64,000 bases of DNA from CAWUEX02 sp963921305 (GTDB taxonomy: Bacteria > Pseudomonadota > Alphaproteobacteria > Rhodospirillales > Rhodospirillaceae). The notes beneath the pieces are model-generated. The model was not told the DNA's origin, ran no database searches, and saw only the letters and a program-made list of their open reading frames with translations. Positions 33,950-42,417 of this stretch are shown here, piece after piece (the first letter of the stretch is position 1; the number at the start of each line of letters is the position of its first letter). Location of the stretch: the NCBI GenBank assembly GCA_963921305.4, contig CAWUEX030000002.1, forward strand, positions 2,294,001-2,358,000, written 5' to 3'. Position numbers and translations under genes: made by a program.

Positions 33950-34616
33950 TCAGGTCATCCGTGCTGCGCGCATAATGGAATTCAGGTAGTGGTCGTAGGC
34001 CCCCGCACCGGCACAGATTGCCGGCCATCGCTTGACGAGCCTCTTCGCGTGTCGGGTTGGGGTTGGCTTTCAAGAGTGCCACGCCGGACATGACCTGGCC
34101 GGGGGTGCAGAAACCGCATTGCGGCCCTAGTTCATCAATCATGGCCTGCTGGACCGGGTGCAACGTGCCGTCTTCTTGTTCCAGGCCTTCAACGGTTGTC
34201 ACCTGGCGGCCACGCACCGTGTGCGTGAGCGTCGAGCAGGAATTGTGCGCGCCACATCATCAACGAGCACTGTGCAGGCGCCGCACTCGCCACGGTCGCA
34301 GGCGAGTTTGGTGCCGGTCAGCCCGAGCTTGTAACGCAGGGTCATCGCCAGCGTTTCGTTAGGAAGCACGTCCACTGGCCGCGCTGAACCGTTGACGTTC
34401 AGAGTGATCAAGCGTTCGACAGACCCCGCCGCAGGAGTGGCATCGTCGGAGCAGCCGCTGAGACCGGTCATCATCAGGCCGCCGGTCGTGGCGACGGCGC
34501 CGGATGCGATCACACTCTTGATGAAGGTTCTACGGGCGACCGCCGATTGGCGGTCGGTGGGATCACCGGACAGGGCCCGTTCCGGTGTTTGTCGAAGTGA
34601 CAGGCGGCTGGCTCAT
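33950..34616 (-). pseudogene. 2Fe-2S subunit with Tat signal, three frame disruptions
   Basis: The likely start is ATG 34616 (MSQPPVTSTNTGTGPV). Three small insertions disturb the frame: one base near 34566-34570, two bases near 34244-34247 and one base in the C run 34000-34004. Correcting them gives 220 residues: a twin-arginine signal (ARRTFIKSV, then a hydrophobic core GAVATTGGLMMTG), LACDRGECGACTVLVDD, QCGFCTPGQ and LCRCGAYDHYLNSIM, stopping at 33950, one base before the molybdenum-subunit ATG. The cysteine sets hold two 2Fe-2S clusters. The Tat signal implies export of the folded complex, as in PaoA. Without the corrections no functional protein is possible. Confidence 0.85.
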
Positions 34617-34875
34617 GTATCAGGTTCCTTGTTGCGCCTCATGATTCTGGATGGCGAGAGAGTATCGGACTCGCCCCCCGCGTGGGAATAGGTTCTGGCG
34701 ATCAAATTTAGCGGAAATCCCCAGTATCTGAGGAGATTCGGGCGCTACCACCACATAGCGAGCACACAGTGAGCAAAGGGCAATGGACAGGGCGAGTGGC
34801 CGGTGCTCCGGGCTTTCTCCCTGAAGCCGGAGACACTATTGTCTCACCGCATTTAAGCCGGAGTATCTTGCATCC

Positions 34876-35497
34876 ATGTCATCGGACCGAATCACCCGCC
34901 ACCGTCTGTCAGACCGTATTTTTCATTGGGCCATGGCCGCCAGCATGCTGGCGCTGGTAGGAACGGGCCTGTGTCCGATCTTGGGGATCGAGTTCGAGTG
35001 GATCGAGATTCACTGGATCGCCGGGCTTGTGCTGACGGTGGTCATCGTTTGGCACATTTTCCGTGCGGTGTTTCAACAAGACCTGATGTCGATGTGGCTG
35101 GGTCCGGTCGAGCTGATCAAAACCATGGCTGCTGTCCTGAAAGGTCACGAGCCCAAGCCGGGCAAGTATTCCGTCGCCCAACGCCTGATGCACCACACGG
35201 TGACGGTTCTTAGCCTCGCCGCATTGGTGACCGGACTTCTGTTGATGTTCCGTATCGACCAGCCGCTGTGGGGAGCGCGACCCCTACGTGCTGGCGCAAT
35301 CCACGTGGGGCTGGGTCTACGTTATTCATGGCTTTGCCGCAGTGGTGTTTGTCGCCGTGATCCTTTTGCACATCTATTTCGCCCTGCGGCCCGAGAAGCT
35401 GTTCTATACACGCTCGATGATCCTCGGTTGGATCACCCGAAAAGAATTGAAGGACAATCATGATCCCGAGCGATGGAATGCGGCGGAGGACCATTAG
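34876..35497 (+). pseudogene. Cytochrome b561-like membrane protein, one-base frameshift
   Basis: The ATG at 34876 gives MSSDRITRHRLSDRIFHWAMAASMLALVGTGL, a heme-b type start with His in the first helix, followed by helix two with HWIAGLVLTVVIVWHIF. The frame is lost at GGGG 35270-35273; removing one G gives QPLWERDPYVLAQSTWGWVYVIHGFAAVVFVAVILLHIYFAL and a stop at 35497, 206 residues in total. The repaired protein has four membrane helices with paired His, as in cytochrome b561 or formate-dehydrogenase gamma-type subunits. It is divergent from the Tat 2Fe-2S gene (259 bases apart) and could carry electrons from the periplasmic oxidoreductase to quinone. Confidence 0.82.
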
Positions 35498-35499
35498 CC

Positions 35500-35907
35500 G
35501 TGAGTGAGGCCTCTCAGTTCGGCTCCTGTGTCGAGACCATCGAAAAAGCCTACGAATTCATGCTCGCCTATGCGGCGCAGGGCCGGGATAAGGAAGGCGT
35601 CGGCGGAGACGGCCCGTCGATCCGTGGCTTCCTGACCGATCTCAGTGGCGCTCTGGCGGACTTGGATGCGGCCGTGCGCGCGGAGATCAAGCAGTCGTCG
35701 TCTGAGGGCGCACCGGTGGCCGCCTATGCCGATGTGCTCAAACAAGATGCAGCCCGCGCCAAGGCGGCGGTGGATCTCGTTTTGGCGACACCGGTAGTCA
35801 CGTCCCTGTTGATCGACAATCTCAACGCCACAATCCACATCCGTGCGCTGCTGACCAGCCTGTTCGTCATCGACGAGGCTTTACAGATTAGCCGGCGGGA
35901 GAGTTAA
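35500..35907 (+). CDS. Hypothetical helical protein, 135 aa
   Basis: I choose GTG 35500, two bases after the cytochrome stop (MSEASQFGSCVETIEKAYEFM); an ATG nine codons upstream lies inside the cytochrome gene. The 135-residue product is almost wholly alpha-helical with no signal peptide or membrane span. It contains one Cys near the start and a helix LLIDNLNATIHIRALLTSLFVIDEAL. Tight coupling to the cytochrome suggests an accessory role with the oxidoreductase, perhaps as a chaperone. No family is recognised. Confidence 0.65.
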   Translation: MSEASQFGSCVETIEKAYEFMLAYAAQGRDKEGVGGDGPSIRGFLTDLSGALADLDAAVRAEIKQSSSEGAPVAAYADVLKQDAARAKAAVDLVLATPVVTSLLIDNLNATIHIRALLTSLFVIDEALQISRRES

Positions 35908-35923
35908 CCAAGACCTGAAGAAA

Positions 35924-35998
<75 letters not shown>

Positions 35999-36198
35999 TT
36001 GGAATCCAAGGCGGACCGCCGTGGAAAGCGGCGCGGAACATGCCATAAGGCTATTGGGGGCGCAAGGAACGATAGGCCGTAAATGGCTGCTTTCTCGGGG
36101 ATGGTCAGCGCTTTCCTGCCCAACGCTTTCGCCCATTGACGGGGCGGCGCGGAGCAGACACTTATGGGGTCCTGTGTTGCACCAGCCACACGACGTTC

Positions 36199-36393
36199 AT
36201 GACCGGTTCCAAGCCCAAATCTCACTCCAGGTCACCCTCTGAGGGGTCCTCAAAGTCGGCTGACCGCAAAGCAAGGTCGGCGGCGGCCCTGCGGGAAAAC
36301 CTCAAACGCCGCAAGCAACAGGCCCGTCAGCAGGGCTCCCAGGGTTCAAAACCATTCGATCGGGATGAGGAGTCTGGTCAAACCTCACAATAG
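36199..36393 (+). CDS. Small basic protein, 64 aa
   Basis: The ATG at 36199 gives 64 residues: a Ser/Lys-rich start (MTGSKPKSHSRSPSEGSSK), then a basic helix with ADRKARSAAALRENLKRRKQQARQQ, then a polar tail. Short proteins with this AALRENLKRRK-type helix are common in alphaproteobacteria near housekeeping genes and have no known function. A longer upstream ATG in the same frame is unlikely. It precedes dcd by 71 bases. Confidence 0.65.
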   Translation: MTGSKPKSHSRSPSEGSSKSADRKARSAAALRENLKRRKQQARQQGSQGSKPFDRDEESGQTSQ

Positions 36394-36464
36394 CTTGAGC
36401 GTGCGAGCCCCCCTGGGCTACAAGATGTTGAATTGCGAGCAGCGCGCCCCGGGGAGCCTCATAT

Positions 36465-37019
36465 ATGTCCGTCATGCCAGATACGTGGATTCGCCAGATG
36501 GCGACGGACCAGGGGATGATCGAGCCGTTTACCGACAGGCTGTCCCGAGACGGTGTAATTTCCTACGGGCTTTCCTCCTACGGCTATGACGCCCGGGTCT
36601 CCGACGAATTCAAGATCTTCACCAACGTCGATAACGCCATCGTCGATCCCAAGGATTTTTCCACCCACGGCTTCGTCGATCGCAAGGCTGACGTCTGCGT
36701 CATCCCGCCCAACAGCTTTGCGCTGGCCCGCACCGTTGAGTTCTTCCGTATTCCCCGCGACGTGCTGGTGATTTGTCTCGGCAAATCGACCTACGCCCGC
36801 TGCGGCATCATCGTCAACGTCACGCCTTTGGAGCCGGAGTGGGAGGGGCATGTGACGTTGGAGTTTTCCAACACCACGCCGCTGCCCGCGCGCATCTACG
36901 CCAACGAGGGCGCGTGCCAATTCATTTTCCTGAAGGGTGATAGTCCCTGTGAAGTGTCCTACGCAGACCGCAAAGGCAAGTATCAGGGGCAGCAAGGCGT
37001 CACGCTGCCGAAGCTCTAG
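36465..37019 (+). CDS. dcd: dCTP deaminase
   Basis: The 184-residue protein is full length and carries the family motifs: SYGLSSYGYDAR near residue 34, PNSFALARTVEFFRIPRDVLVICLGKSTYARCG (the last eight residues form the nucleotide-binding loop), and TPLEPEWEGHVTLEFSN with the catalytic Glu. It deaminates dCTP to dUTP for thymidylate synthesis. The GKSTYARCG and EPEWEGH segments match the monofunctional enzyme. It is followed by murA after 67 bases. Confidence 0.96.
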   Translation: MSVMPDTWIRQMATDQGMIEPFTDRLSRDGVISYGLSSYGYDARVSDEFKIFTNVDNAIVDPKDFSTHGFVDRKADVCVIPPNSFALARTVEFFRIPRDVLVICLGKSTYARCGIIVNVTPLEPEWEGHVTLEFSNTTPLPARIYANEGACQFIFLKGDSPCEVSYADRKGKYQGQQGVTLPKL

Positions 37020-37086
37020 GTCCGTGTCTTTGAAACGCCTCGACACGGCCCTATTGCCGCCTGAAATTCAGGGCATGACCTGAACC

Positions 37087-38361
37087 ATGGATGCCATTCG
37101 GATACAGGGGGGCGTGCCCCTCAAAGGGGAAATCCCGATCTCAGGCGCGAAGAACGCGGCCCTGCCATTGATGGCCGCGTGCCTGCTCAGCGACGAGCCC
37201 TTGATCCTCGATAACGTTCCGGCGCTGGCCGACATTAAAACCATGGCGCAACTGTTGAGCCAGCACGGCGCAACGGTTGAACGTGCTGACGACGGGCACG
37301 CCTTGACCCTTCACGCCAAGACGATTTCCAGCACGGAAGCGCCTTACGACCTCGTCCGCAAGATGCGCGCATCCGTGCTCGTACTCGGTCCGCTTGTCGC
37401 CCGGGAAGGCCGAGCACGGGTGTCTTTGCCCGGCGGCTGTGCGATTGGTACCCGGCCTGTCGACCTGCACCTCAAGGCGCTCGAAGCGCTCGGCGCTGAG
37501 ATCGAGCTCACCGGTGGCTATGTCGAAGCGCGGCTGCCATCCGGCCAGCAGCGCTTAAAGGGGGCCCACTTCACTTTTCCCATGGTCACCGTCGGCGGCA
37601 CGGAAAATGTCTTGATGGCCGCGGCGTTGGCCGAGGGCAAAACCGTGATAGAGAACGCGGCGCGCGAACCCGAGATCACCGACCTGGCAAAGTGCCTCAT
37701 TGCCATGGGCGCGAAAATTGAAGGACTGGGCTCCGGCACGTTGACGGTTCACGGGGTCGACAGCTTGCACGGGGCCAGACATTCGGTTGTGCCCGACCGG
37801 ATCGAAACCGGGACCTATGCCATTGCCGCCGCCATCACACGCGGCAAGCTCACCCTAACGAACACCCGCGCCGATATTTTGGATTCCGTCCTCGACGTTA
37901 TGCGCCAGACCGGCGTTACGGTCAGCCAAGATGACACCTCCATCACTGTCACCGCGGATAATGGCTTGCGCGGCGTCGATGTGATGACGGAACCCTATCC
38001 CGGCTTCCCGACAGACATGCAGGCGCAGTGGATGGCTCTGATGACCACGGCGGATGGTGCGGCGATGGTCACGGAAACGATATTTGAGAACCGCTTCATG
38101 CACGTGCCCGAGCTCGGGCGCTTCGGCGCCGATGTGAATGTCCATGGTGCGTCAGCGATCGTGCGCGGCAAGGCCAATCTGTCCGGCGCGCCGGTCATGG
38201 CAACAGACCTGCGGGCGTCCGTCTCTCTGGTGCTCACGGGCTTGGCCGCGCAGGGCGAAACCACTGTTAACCGGGTTTATCACCTGGATCGCGGGTATGA
38301 GCGCCTGGAAGAGAAATTGGCCGCCTGTGGCGCGCGGATCGAGCGGATCGCCGGGGTCTAA
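37087..38361 (+). CDS. murA: UDP-N-acetylglucosamine 1-carboxyvinyltransferase
   Basis: The 424-residue protein has the MurA pattern throughout: K22 and N23 in SGAKNAALPLMAA, the active-site C118 in LPGGCAIGTRPVDLHL (the fosfomycin target), TEPYPGFPTDMQAQ, and ENRFMHVPEL. It transfers enolpyruvate from PEP to UDP-GlcNAc, the first committed step of peptidoglycan synthesis. The gene lies between dcd and hisG, as in many alphaproteobacteria. Confidence 0.97.
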   Translation: MDAIRIQGGVPLKGEIPISGAKNAALPLMAACLLSDEPLILDNVPALADIKTMAQLLSQHGATVERADDGHALTLHAKTISSTEAPYDLVRKMRASVLVLGPLVAREGRARVSLPGGCAIGTRPVDLHLKALEALGAEIELTGGYVEARLPSGQQRLKGAHFTFPMVTVGGTENVLMAAALAEGKTVIENAAREPEITDLAKCLIAMGAKIEGLGSGTLTVHGVDSLHGARHSVVPDRIETGTYAIAAAITRGKLTLTNTRADILDSVLDVMRQTGVTVSQDDTSITVTADNGLRGVDVMTEPYPGFPTDMQAQWMALMTTADGAAMVTETIFENRFMHVPELGRFGADVNVHGASAIVRGKANLSGAPVMATDLRASVSLVLTGLAAQGETTVNRVYHLDRGYERLEEKLAACGARIERIAGV

Positions 38362-38482
38362 ACGGGTTCACAAGCGAAAAGTCGCGGAAATCCAGGCTTT
38401 TATTGATCAGGAGTGGCGCCAACCCCTAGCCCTGCCGCGCCCTGCGTGGTAAACGCCCGCCTCTCTGTTTACCCGTTACCCC

Positions 38483-39160
38483 ATGGCCGGACCCGTGTCT
38501 AAAGACCCTTTAATCATCGCTGTTCCCAAAGGCCGGATTATGGACGAGGCGCGCCCGCTCCTCGAAGCGGTCGGCATCCAGCCCGAGGCCGCGTTCGACG
38601 ACGGAAATTCACGTCAGCTGCAGTTTTCCACCAACCTAGATCACGTCTCGATCATCCTGGTGCGGTCCTTCGATGTTGCCACCTTCGTCGCCTTTGGTGC
38701 TGCACAGTTGGGGATCGCCGGAAACGACGTGTTGATGGAGTTCGACTACCCCGAGATTTACGCACCGCTCGATTTGGGCATCGGCGCCTGCCGCCTGTGC
38801 ATCGCGCAGTCAGAAGAGCTTGGCGATACCTTCGATGCCTCGCGGCTCTCTCATGTCAGGATCGCCACCAAGTATCCCGACACCACCAGCCGGTACTTCG
38901 CCGCTCAGGGCATTCAGGCCGAATGCGTCAAGTTAAACGGTGCGATGGAACTCGCGCCCAAGCTAGGTCTGACGCCGCGTATTGTCGATTTGGTCTCCAC
39001 CGGCAGAACATTGAAAGAGAACGGTCTGGTGGAAGTCGACACCATCGCCGAGGTGTCATCCAGACTGGTTGTCAACCGGACGGCGCTTAAGGTTCGCTAC
39101 GACGAGATCAACGGGTGGATCGAGAAGTTCCGGAGGGCTGTCGATGCCCAAGCGGCTTAA
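38483..39160 (+). CDS. hisG: ATP phosphoribosyltransferase, short form
   Basis: The 225-residue protein starts IIAVPKGRIMDEARPLL and has the phosphate-binding DLVSTGRTLKENGLVEV segment. Its length is that of the short HisG form, which lacks the C-terminal regulatory domain and works with HisZ. No hisZ gene is visible in this window. It catalyses the first step of histidine synthesis. Its end overlaps the start of hisD by 17 bases. Confidence 0.95.
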   Translation: MAGPVSKDPLIIAVPKGRIMDEARPLLEAVGIQPEAAFDDGNSRQLQFSTNLDHVSIILVRSFDVATFVAFGAAQLGIAGNDVLMEFDYPEIYAPLDLGIGACRLCIAQSEELGDTFDASRLSHVRIATKYPDTTSRYFAAQGIQAECVKLNGAMELAPKLGLTPRIVDLVSTGRTLKENGLVEVDTIAEVSSRLVVNRTALKVRYDEINGWIEKFRRAVDAQAA

Positions 39161-40433
39161 CTTTACCGATGCGGATTTCGAAACCGAATTTCAGGCGCTT
39201 CTGACGAAAAGCCGGGAAGAAAAAGTCGATGTCGATGAGGTCGTCGCCGACATCATCGCCGACGTGAAAGTGCGAGGTGATGAAGCCCTCGCAGACTATA
39301 CGCGGAAGTTTGACCGTCTGGATGTGGAGAGCGTTGGACTGCGCGTCTCCGAGGCGGACATTACCGCGGCGAAGTCTGCCTGTCCTGGCGATTTGCTGGA
39401 CGCCATGAGCGAGGCGGCCAAGCGCATCCGGGATTATCACGCCCGCCAGATGCCTCAAGACATGTCCTACGAAGTTGACGGCACAACACTCGGCTACCGT
39501 TGGACGGCAGTTCAAGCGGCTGGTCTCTATGTGCCTGGCGGAACGGCGCCGTTGTTTTCGTCCGTCCTGATGAACGCCATACCGGCGCAGGTGGCCGGCG
39601 TCGAGCGTTTGGTCGTAACCATGCCGATGCCGGATGGCGAGTCGTCTCCGGCCATGCTCGCCGCTTGCGATATCGCCGGGGTGACCGAGGTTTATCGTGT
39701 CGGCGGGGCGCAAGCCATCGCCGCCCTGGCATTTGGTACGGAGACCATCGCGCCGGTAGATGTGGTGGTCGGGCCGGGTAATGCCTACGTGGCGTCAGCC
39801 AAGAAGCAGGTCTTCGGCGTGGTCGGGATCGACATGGTTGCCGGCCCCTCCGAGGTCACTGTGGTGGCGGATGCGGGCAATGATCCCGCGTGGATCGCGG
39901 CGGACTTGCTTGCTCAAGCCGAGCACGACGCCTCATCACAGTCCATTTTGATCACCGACGACTCTGCCTTTGCAGACCAGGTCGCCAAGGCGGTTGACTC
40001 CCAGATGAAAACGCTGGCGCGCGAAGACATTGCCCGTGCCAGTTGGGACGCCCATGGGGCTATCGTCTTGGCGGACATGGAAAATGCTCCAGTCCTGGTT
40101 GATCGCATCGCCCCCGAACACCTCGAGCTCGCAGTTGCGGCGCCCGAAGACATGGCGGCCAAAATCCGCAATGCAGGCGCCATTTTCCTTGGGCGGTATA
40201 CACCTGAGGCTTTGGGCGATTACATCGCCGGTCCCAGCCACGTCTTGCCCACGTCGGGCACGGCACGCTTTTCCTCCGGCCTGAGTGTGATGGACTTTCT
40301 CAAGCGCACCTCTCTTATCGGCTGCGATGCGGACGCCCTGCGCAGGCTGGGACCGGGGGCTTTGAAGATGGCCGAGGCCGAAAACTTGGCGGCGCACGCG
40401 CGGTCCGTCTCAATCCGCATGAATCTCGAGTAA
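39144..40433 (+). CDS. hisD: Histidinol dehydrogenase
   Basis: ATG 39144 (MPKRLNFTDADFETEFQALL) is chosen because it fits the family start and gives 429 residues; the frame upstream runs through the hisG end. Motifs include YVPGGTAPLFSSVLMNAIPA, GPGNAYVASAK, the zinc-binding region QAEHDASSQS, and GPSHVLPTSGTARF. It performs the last two oxidations of histidine synthesis. The UPF0262 gene follows after five bases. Confidence 0.96.
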   Translation: MPKRLNFTDADFETEFQALLTKSREEKVDVDEVVADIIADVKVRGDEALADYTRKFDRLDVESVGLRVSEADITAAKSACPGDLLDAMSEAAKRIRDYHARQMPQDMSYEVDGTTLGYRWTAVQAAGLYVPGGTAPLFSSVLMNAIPAQVAGVERLVVTMPMPDGESSPAMLAACDIAGVTEVYRVGGAQAIAALAFGTETIAPVDVVVGPGNAYVASAKKQVFGVVGIDMVAGPSEVTVVADAGNDPAWIAADLLAQAEHDASSQSILITDDSAFADQVAKAVDSQMKTLAREDIARASWDAHGAIVLADMENAPVLVDRIAPEHLELAVAAPEDMAAKIRNAGAIFLGRYTPEALGDYIAGPSHVLPTSGTARFSSGLSVMDFLKRTSLIGCDADALRRLGPGALKMAEAENLAAHARSVSIRMNLE

Positions 40434-40438
40434 TCGCC

Positions 40439-40993
40439 ATGACGTCCGGATCAAAAGACGACCGGGCACCGGGACGCGGCAGCAGCGAAAAAGCCCCCGC
40501 CACCGCTGGCAGCGCCGAAACAACAAATTCCATCGTCAAGATGACGCTCGATGAGAACTCCATCCTGCGCCGCCGGCCCGAAGTCGAGCATGAGCGCGCG
40601 GTGGCGCTGTTCGATTTGCTGGAGCGTAATCGCTTTGAATTGTCTGGAGAAGGAGCGGTTGCGGGACCCTATCACGTCAACTTGGCGCTCAAGGACGACC
40701 GGCTGGTGTTCTCGATTTCATCAACCGAAGACAAGCACATCAAAGACCTGTCGCTACCCATCCGGGCCTTCCGCTCAATCATCCGCGACTACTTCCTCGT
40801 TTGCGAGTCCTACTTCGATGCGATCAAGACGATGTCGCCGTCGCAGATCGAAGCGATTGATATGGGCCGGCGCGGACTGCACAACGAAGGAGCGCAACTG
40901 CTTGAGGAGCGTCTTGGCGAGTTCGTCGAGCTTGATCATCCAACCGCACGCAGACTTTTTACCTTGCTGTGCGTGCTGCAAATGCGCGGGTGA
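40439..40993 (+). CDS. UPF0262 family protein
   Basis: The 184-residue protein has the UPF0262 pattern: LDENSILRRRPEVEHERAVALFDLLERN, GPYHVNLALKDDRLVFSI and IKDLSLPIRAFRSIIRDYFLVCESY. The first 35 residues are low-complexity and may be a variable tail. The family is nearly restricted to alphaproteobacteria and usually sits between hisD and a low-molecular-weight phosphatase, as here. Function unknown. Confidence 0.93.
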   Translation: MTSGSKDDRAPGRGSSEKAPATAGSAETTNSIVKMTLDENSILRRRPEVEHERAVALFDLLERNRFELSGEGAVAGPYHVNLALKDDRLVFSISSTEDKHIKDLSLPIRAFRSIIRDYFLVCESYFDAIKTMSPSQIEAIDMGRRGLHNEGAQLLEERLGEFVELDHPTARRLFTLLCVLQMRG

Positions 40994-40999
40994 TCGCTC

Positions 41000-41443
41000 A
41001 TGGAGTTCCTGCCATCTGCCGTTTTGTTTTGCTGCACGTTCAATGCCGTGCGTTCCCCGATGGCGGAAGGCATTATGAAGCGGTTCCACGGTAATCGCGT
41101 CTTTGTGGATTCCGTGGGCGTGCATACTGGAGATACCGATCCCTTCATGGTTGAAGTCATGGCCGAGATTGGGGTCGACCTCAGTCAGCATGTGGCGAAG
41201 ACTTTCGATCAACTGGCCGACGATTCGTTTGACTACGTGATTTCCTTGTCGCCCCATGCCCAGCACAAGGCGGTCGACCTGACGCGCTACATGGCGTGCG
41301 ACGTGTTGTTTTGGAATACGTTCGATCCAACGTTGGTCAGCGGTGCGCGGGGAACCCGCCTTTCTGCCTATCGAGACGTTCGCGACCGCCTCCAAGAGCG
41401 GATTCTCAACATTTTCCCCCGCCAGGATGACGGGGCATTTTAG
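41000..41443 (+). CDS. Low-molecular-weight phosphotyrosine-phosphatase-like protein
   Basis: The 147-residue protein has a phosphatase P-loop near its N-terminus, C12-TFNAV-R18-SP, matching CX5R, and a conserved Asp in NTFDPT near the C-terminus. It belongs to the LMW phosphatase/arsenate-reductase fold. It lies six bases after the UPF0262 gene in the conserved alphaproteobacterial order hisD, UPF0262, phosphatase, infA, so dephosphorylation of a protein is more likely than arsenate reduction. The physiological substrate is unknown. Confidence 0.88.
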   Translation: MEFLPSAVLFCCTFNAVRSPMAEGIMKRFHGNRVFVDSVGVHTGDTDPFMVEVMAEIGVDLSQHVAKTFDQLADDSFDYVISLSPHAQHKAVDLTRYMACDVLFWNTFDPTLVSGARGTRLSAYRDVRDRLQERILNIFPRQDDGAF

Positions 41444-41587
41444 CAACAACGGACCAAAATCTGGCGCTTTTCAGGGAAAAGGCTTGACCCTGAGCGCGAC
41501 TCGGCCTTTTTTGCCCCCCAAGGTTAATGCCCGAGGGTGCAACCACACCTGCTGGCCCCCCAACTGACCCAAAGACAAAGAGGATGC

Positions 41588-41806
41588 ATGGCTAAAGAGG
41601 ACATGATCGAATTCTCCGGGACCGTGACGGAAATTCTTCCGAACGCGATGTTCCGGGTGAAGCTGGACAATGACCACGAAATTCTCGCCCATACGTCTGG
41701 CAAGATGCGCAAAAACCGTATTCGCGTACTAGCCGGTGACCGCGTCAACGTCGAGATGACGCCCTATGACCTGACCAAGGGGCGCATTACTTTTCGGTTC
41801 AAGTGA
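41588..41806 (+). CDS. infA: Translation initiation factor IF-1
   Basis: ATG 41588 gives the standard 72 residues: MAKEDMIEFSGTVTEILPNAMF, then ENDHEILAHTSGKMRKNRIRVL-type OB-fold sequence and the ending DLTKGRITFRFK. It binds the ribosomal A site during initiation. The frame upstream of the ATG is open but not conserved. A purine stretch (AAAGAGG) precedes the start. Confidence 0.97.
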   Translation: MAKEDMIEFSGTVTEILPNAMFRVKLDNDHEILAHTSGKMRKNRIRVLAGDRVNVEMTPYDLTKGRITFRFK

Positions 41807-41850
41807 CGCTCCGGCGCTCCAGGCCTTAGTCTCGAATATTTGGCGCCGCT

Positions 41851-42417
41851 GTGGCCTTCGTCCTCGCATCGTCTTCTCCACGCCGCCTCGCGCTTCTCCA
41901 GCAGGTCGGCCACCAACCCGATACCATCGTTTCCGCGGACATTGACGAAACGCCCATTCCGGGCGAAGCGCCGCGCGCGCTTGCCGCGCGGCTGGCTGAA
42001 CACAAAGCGGACGTGGTCGCCACACAGCACCCCAATGATGTCATTCTCGCCGCGGACACCGTGGTCGCATGCGGACGGCGGGTCTTGGCAAAGCCGCGAA
42101 ATGAGAAAGACGCTCGTGATTTTCTAGAACTCCTGTCCGGGCGCCGCCATCGCGTCTACGGCGGCATTTGTGTCATCAGCCCGGACCAACGCCTGCAGCG
42201 GGTCGTGGAGACGGTGGTGACGTTCAAACGTCTTTCGCCAACCGAACTAGACGTCTATCTGGCCACTGGGGACTGGCAGGACAAAGCCGGAGGCTATGGC
42301 ATTCAGGGCGCGGCGGGGGCGTTCGTGAAACGCATCAACGGGTCTTACACCAATGTTGTCGGGTTATGTGTTTTTACGGCGCATAATCTGCTCACCGCCG
42401 CGCTTGGCCAAGGCTGA
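41851..42417 (+). CDS. maf: Maf family nucleotide pyrophosphatase
   Basis: The start is GTG 41851, 44 bases after infA, giving 188 residues. Motifs: LASSSPRRLALLQQVG at the N-terminus, DVILAADTVVACG with the metal-binding Asp, and DKAGGYGIQGAAGAFVKRINGSYTNVVGL. Maf proteins hydrolyse non-canonical nucleoside triphosphates. The stop is directly followed by the ATG of the RNase gene, so they are one unit. Confidence 0.95.
   Translation: MAFVLASSSPRRLALLQQVGHQPDTIVSADIDETPIPGEAPRALAARLAEHKADVVATQHPNDVILAADTVVACGRRVLAKPRNEKDARDFLELLSGRRHRVYGGICVISPDQRLQRVVETVVTFKRLSPTELDVYLATGDWQDKAGGYGIQGAAGAFVKRINGSYTNVVGLCVFTAHNLLTAALGQG

Noticed and set aside
41465..41515. Intrinsic terminator between the phosphatase gene and infA
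   Set aside because: AAAAGGC and GCCTTTT can pair around a 22-base loop, but the stem is short and the loop long, so the support is too weak to list.
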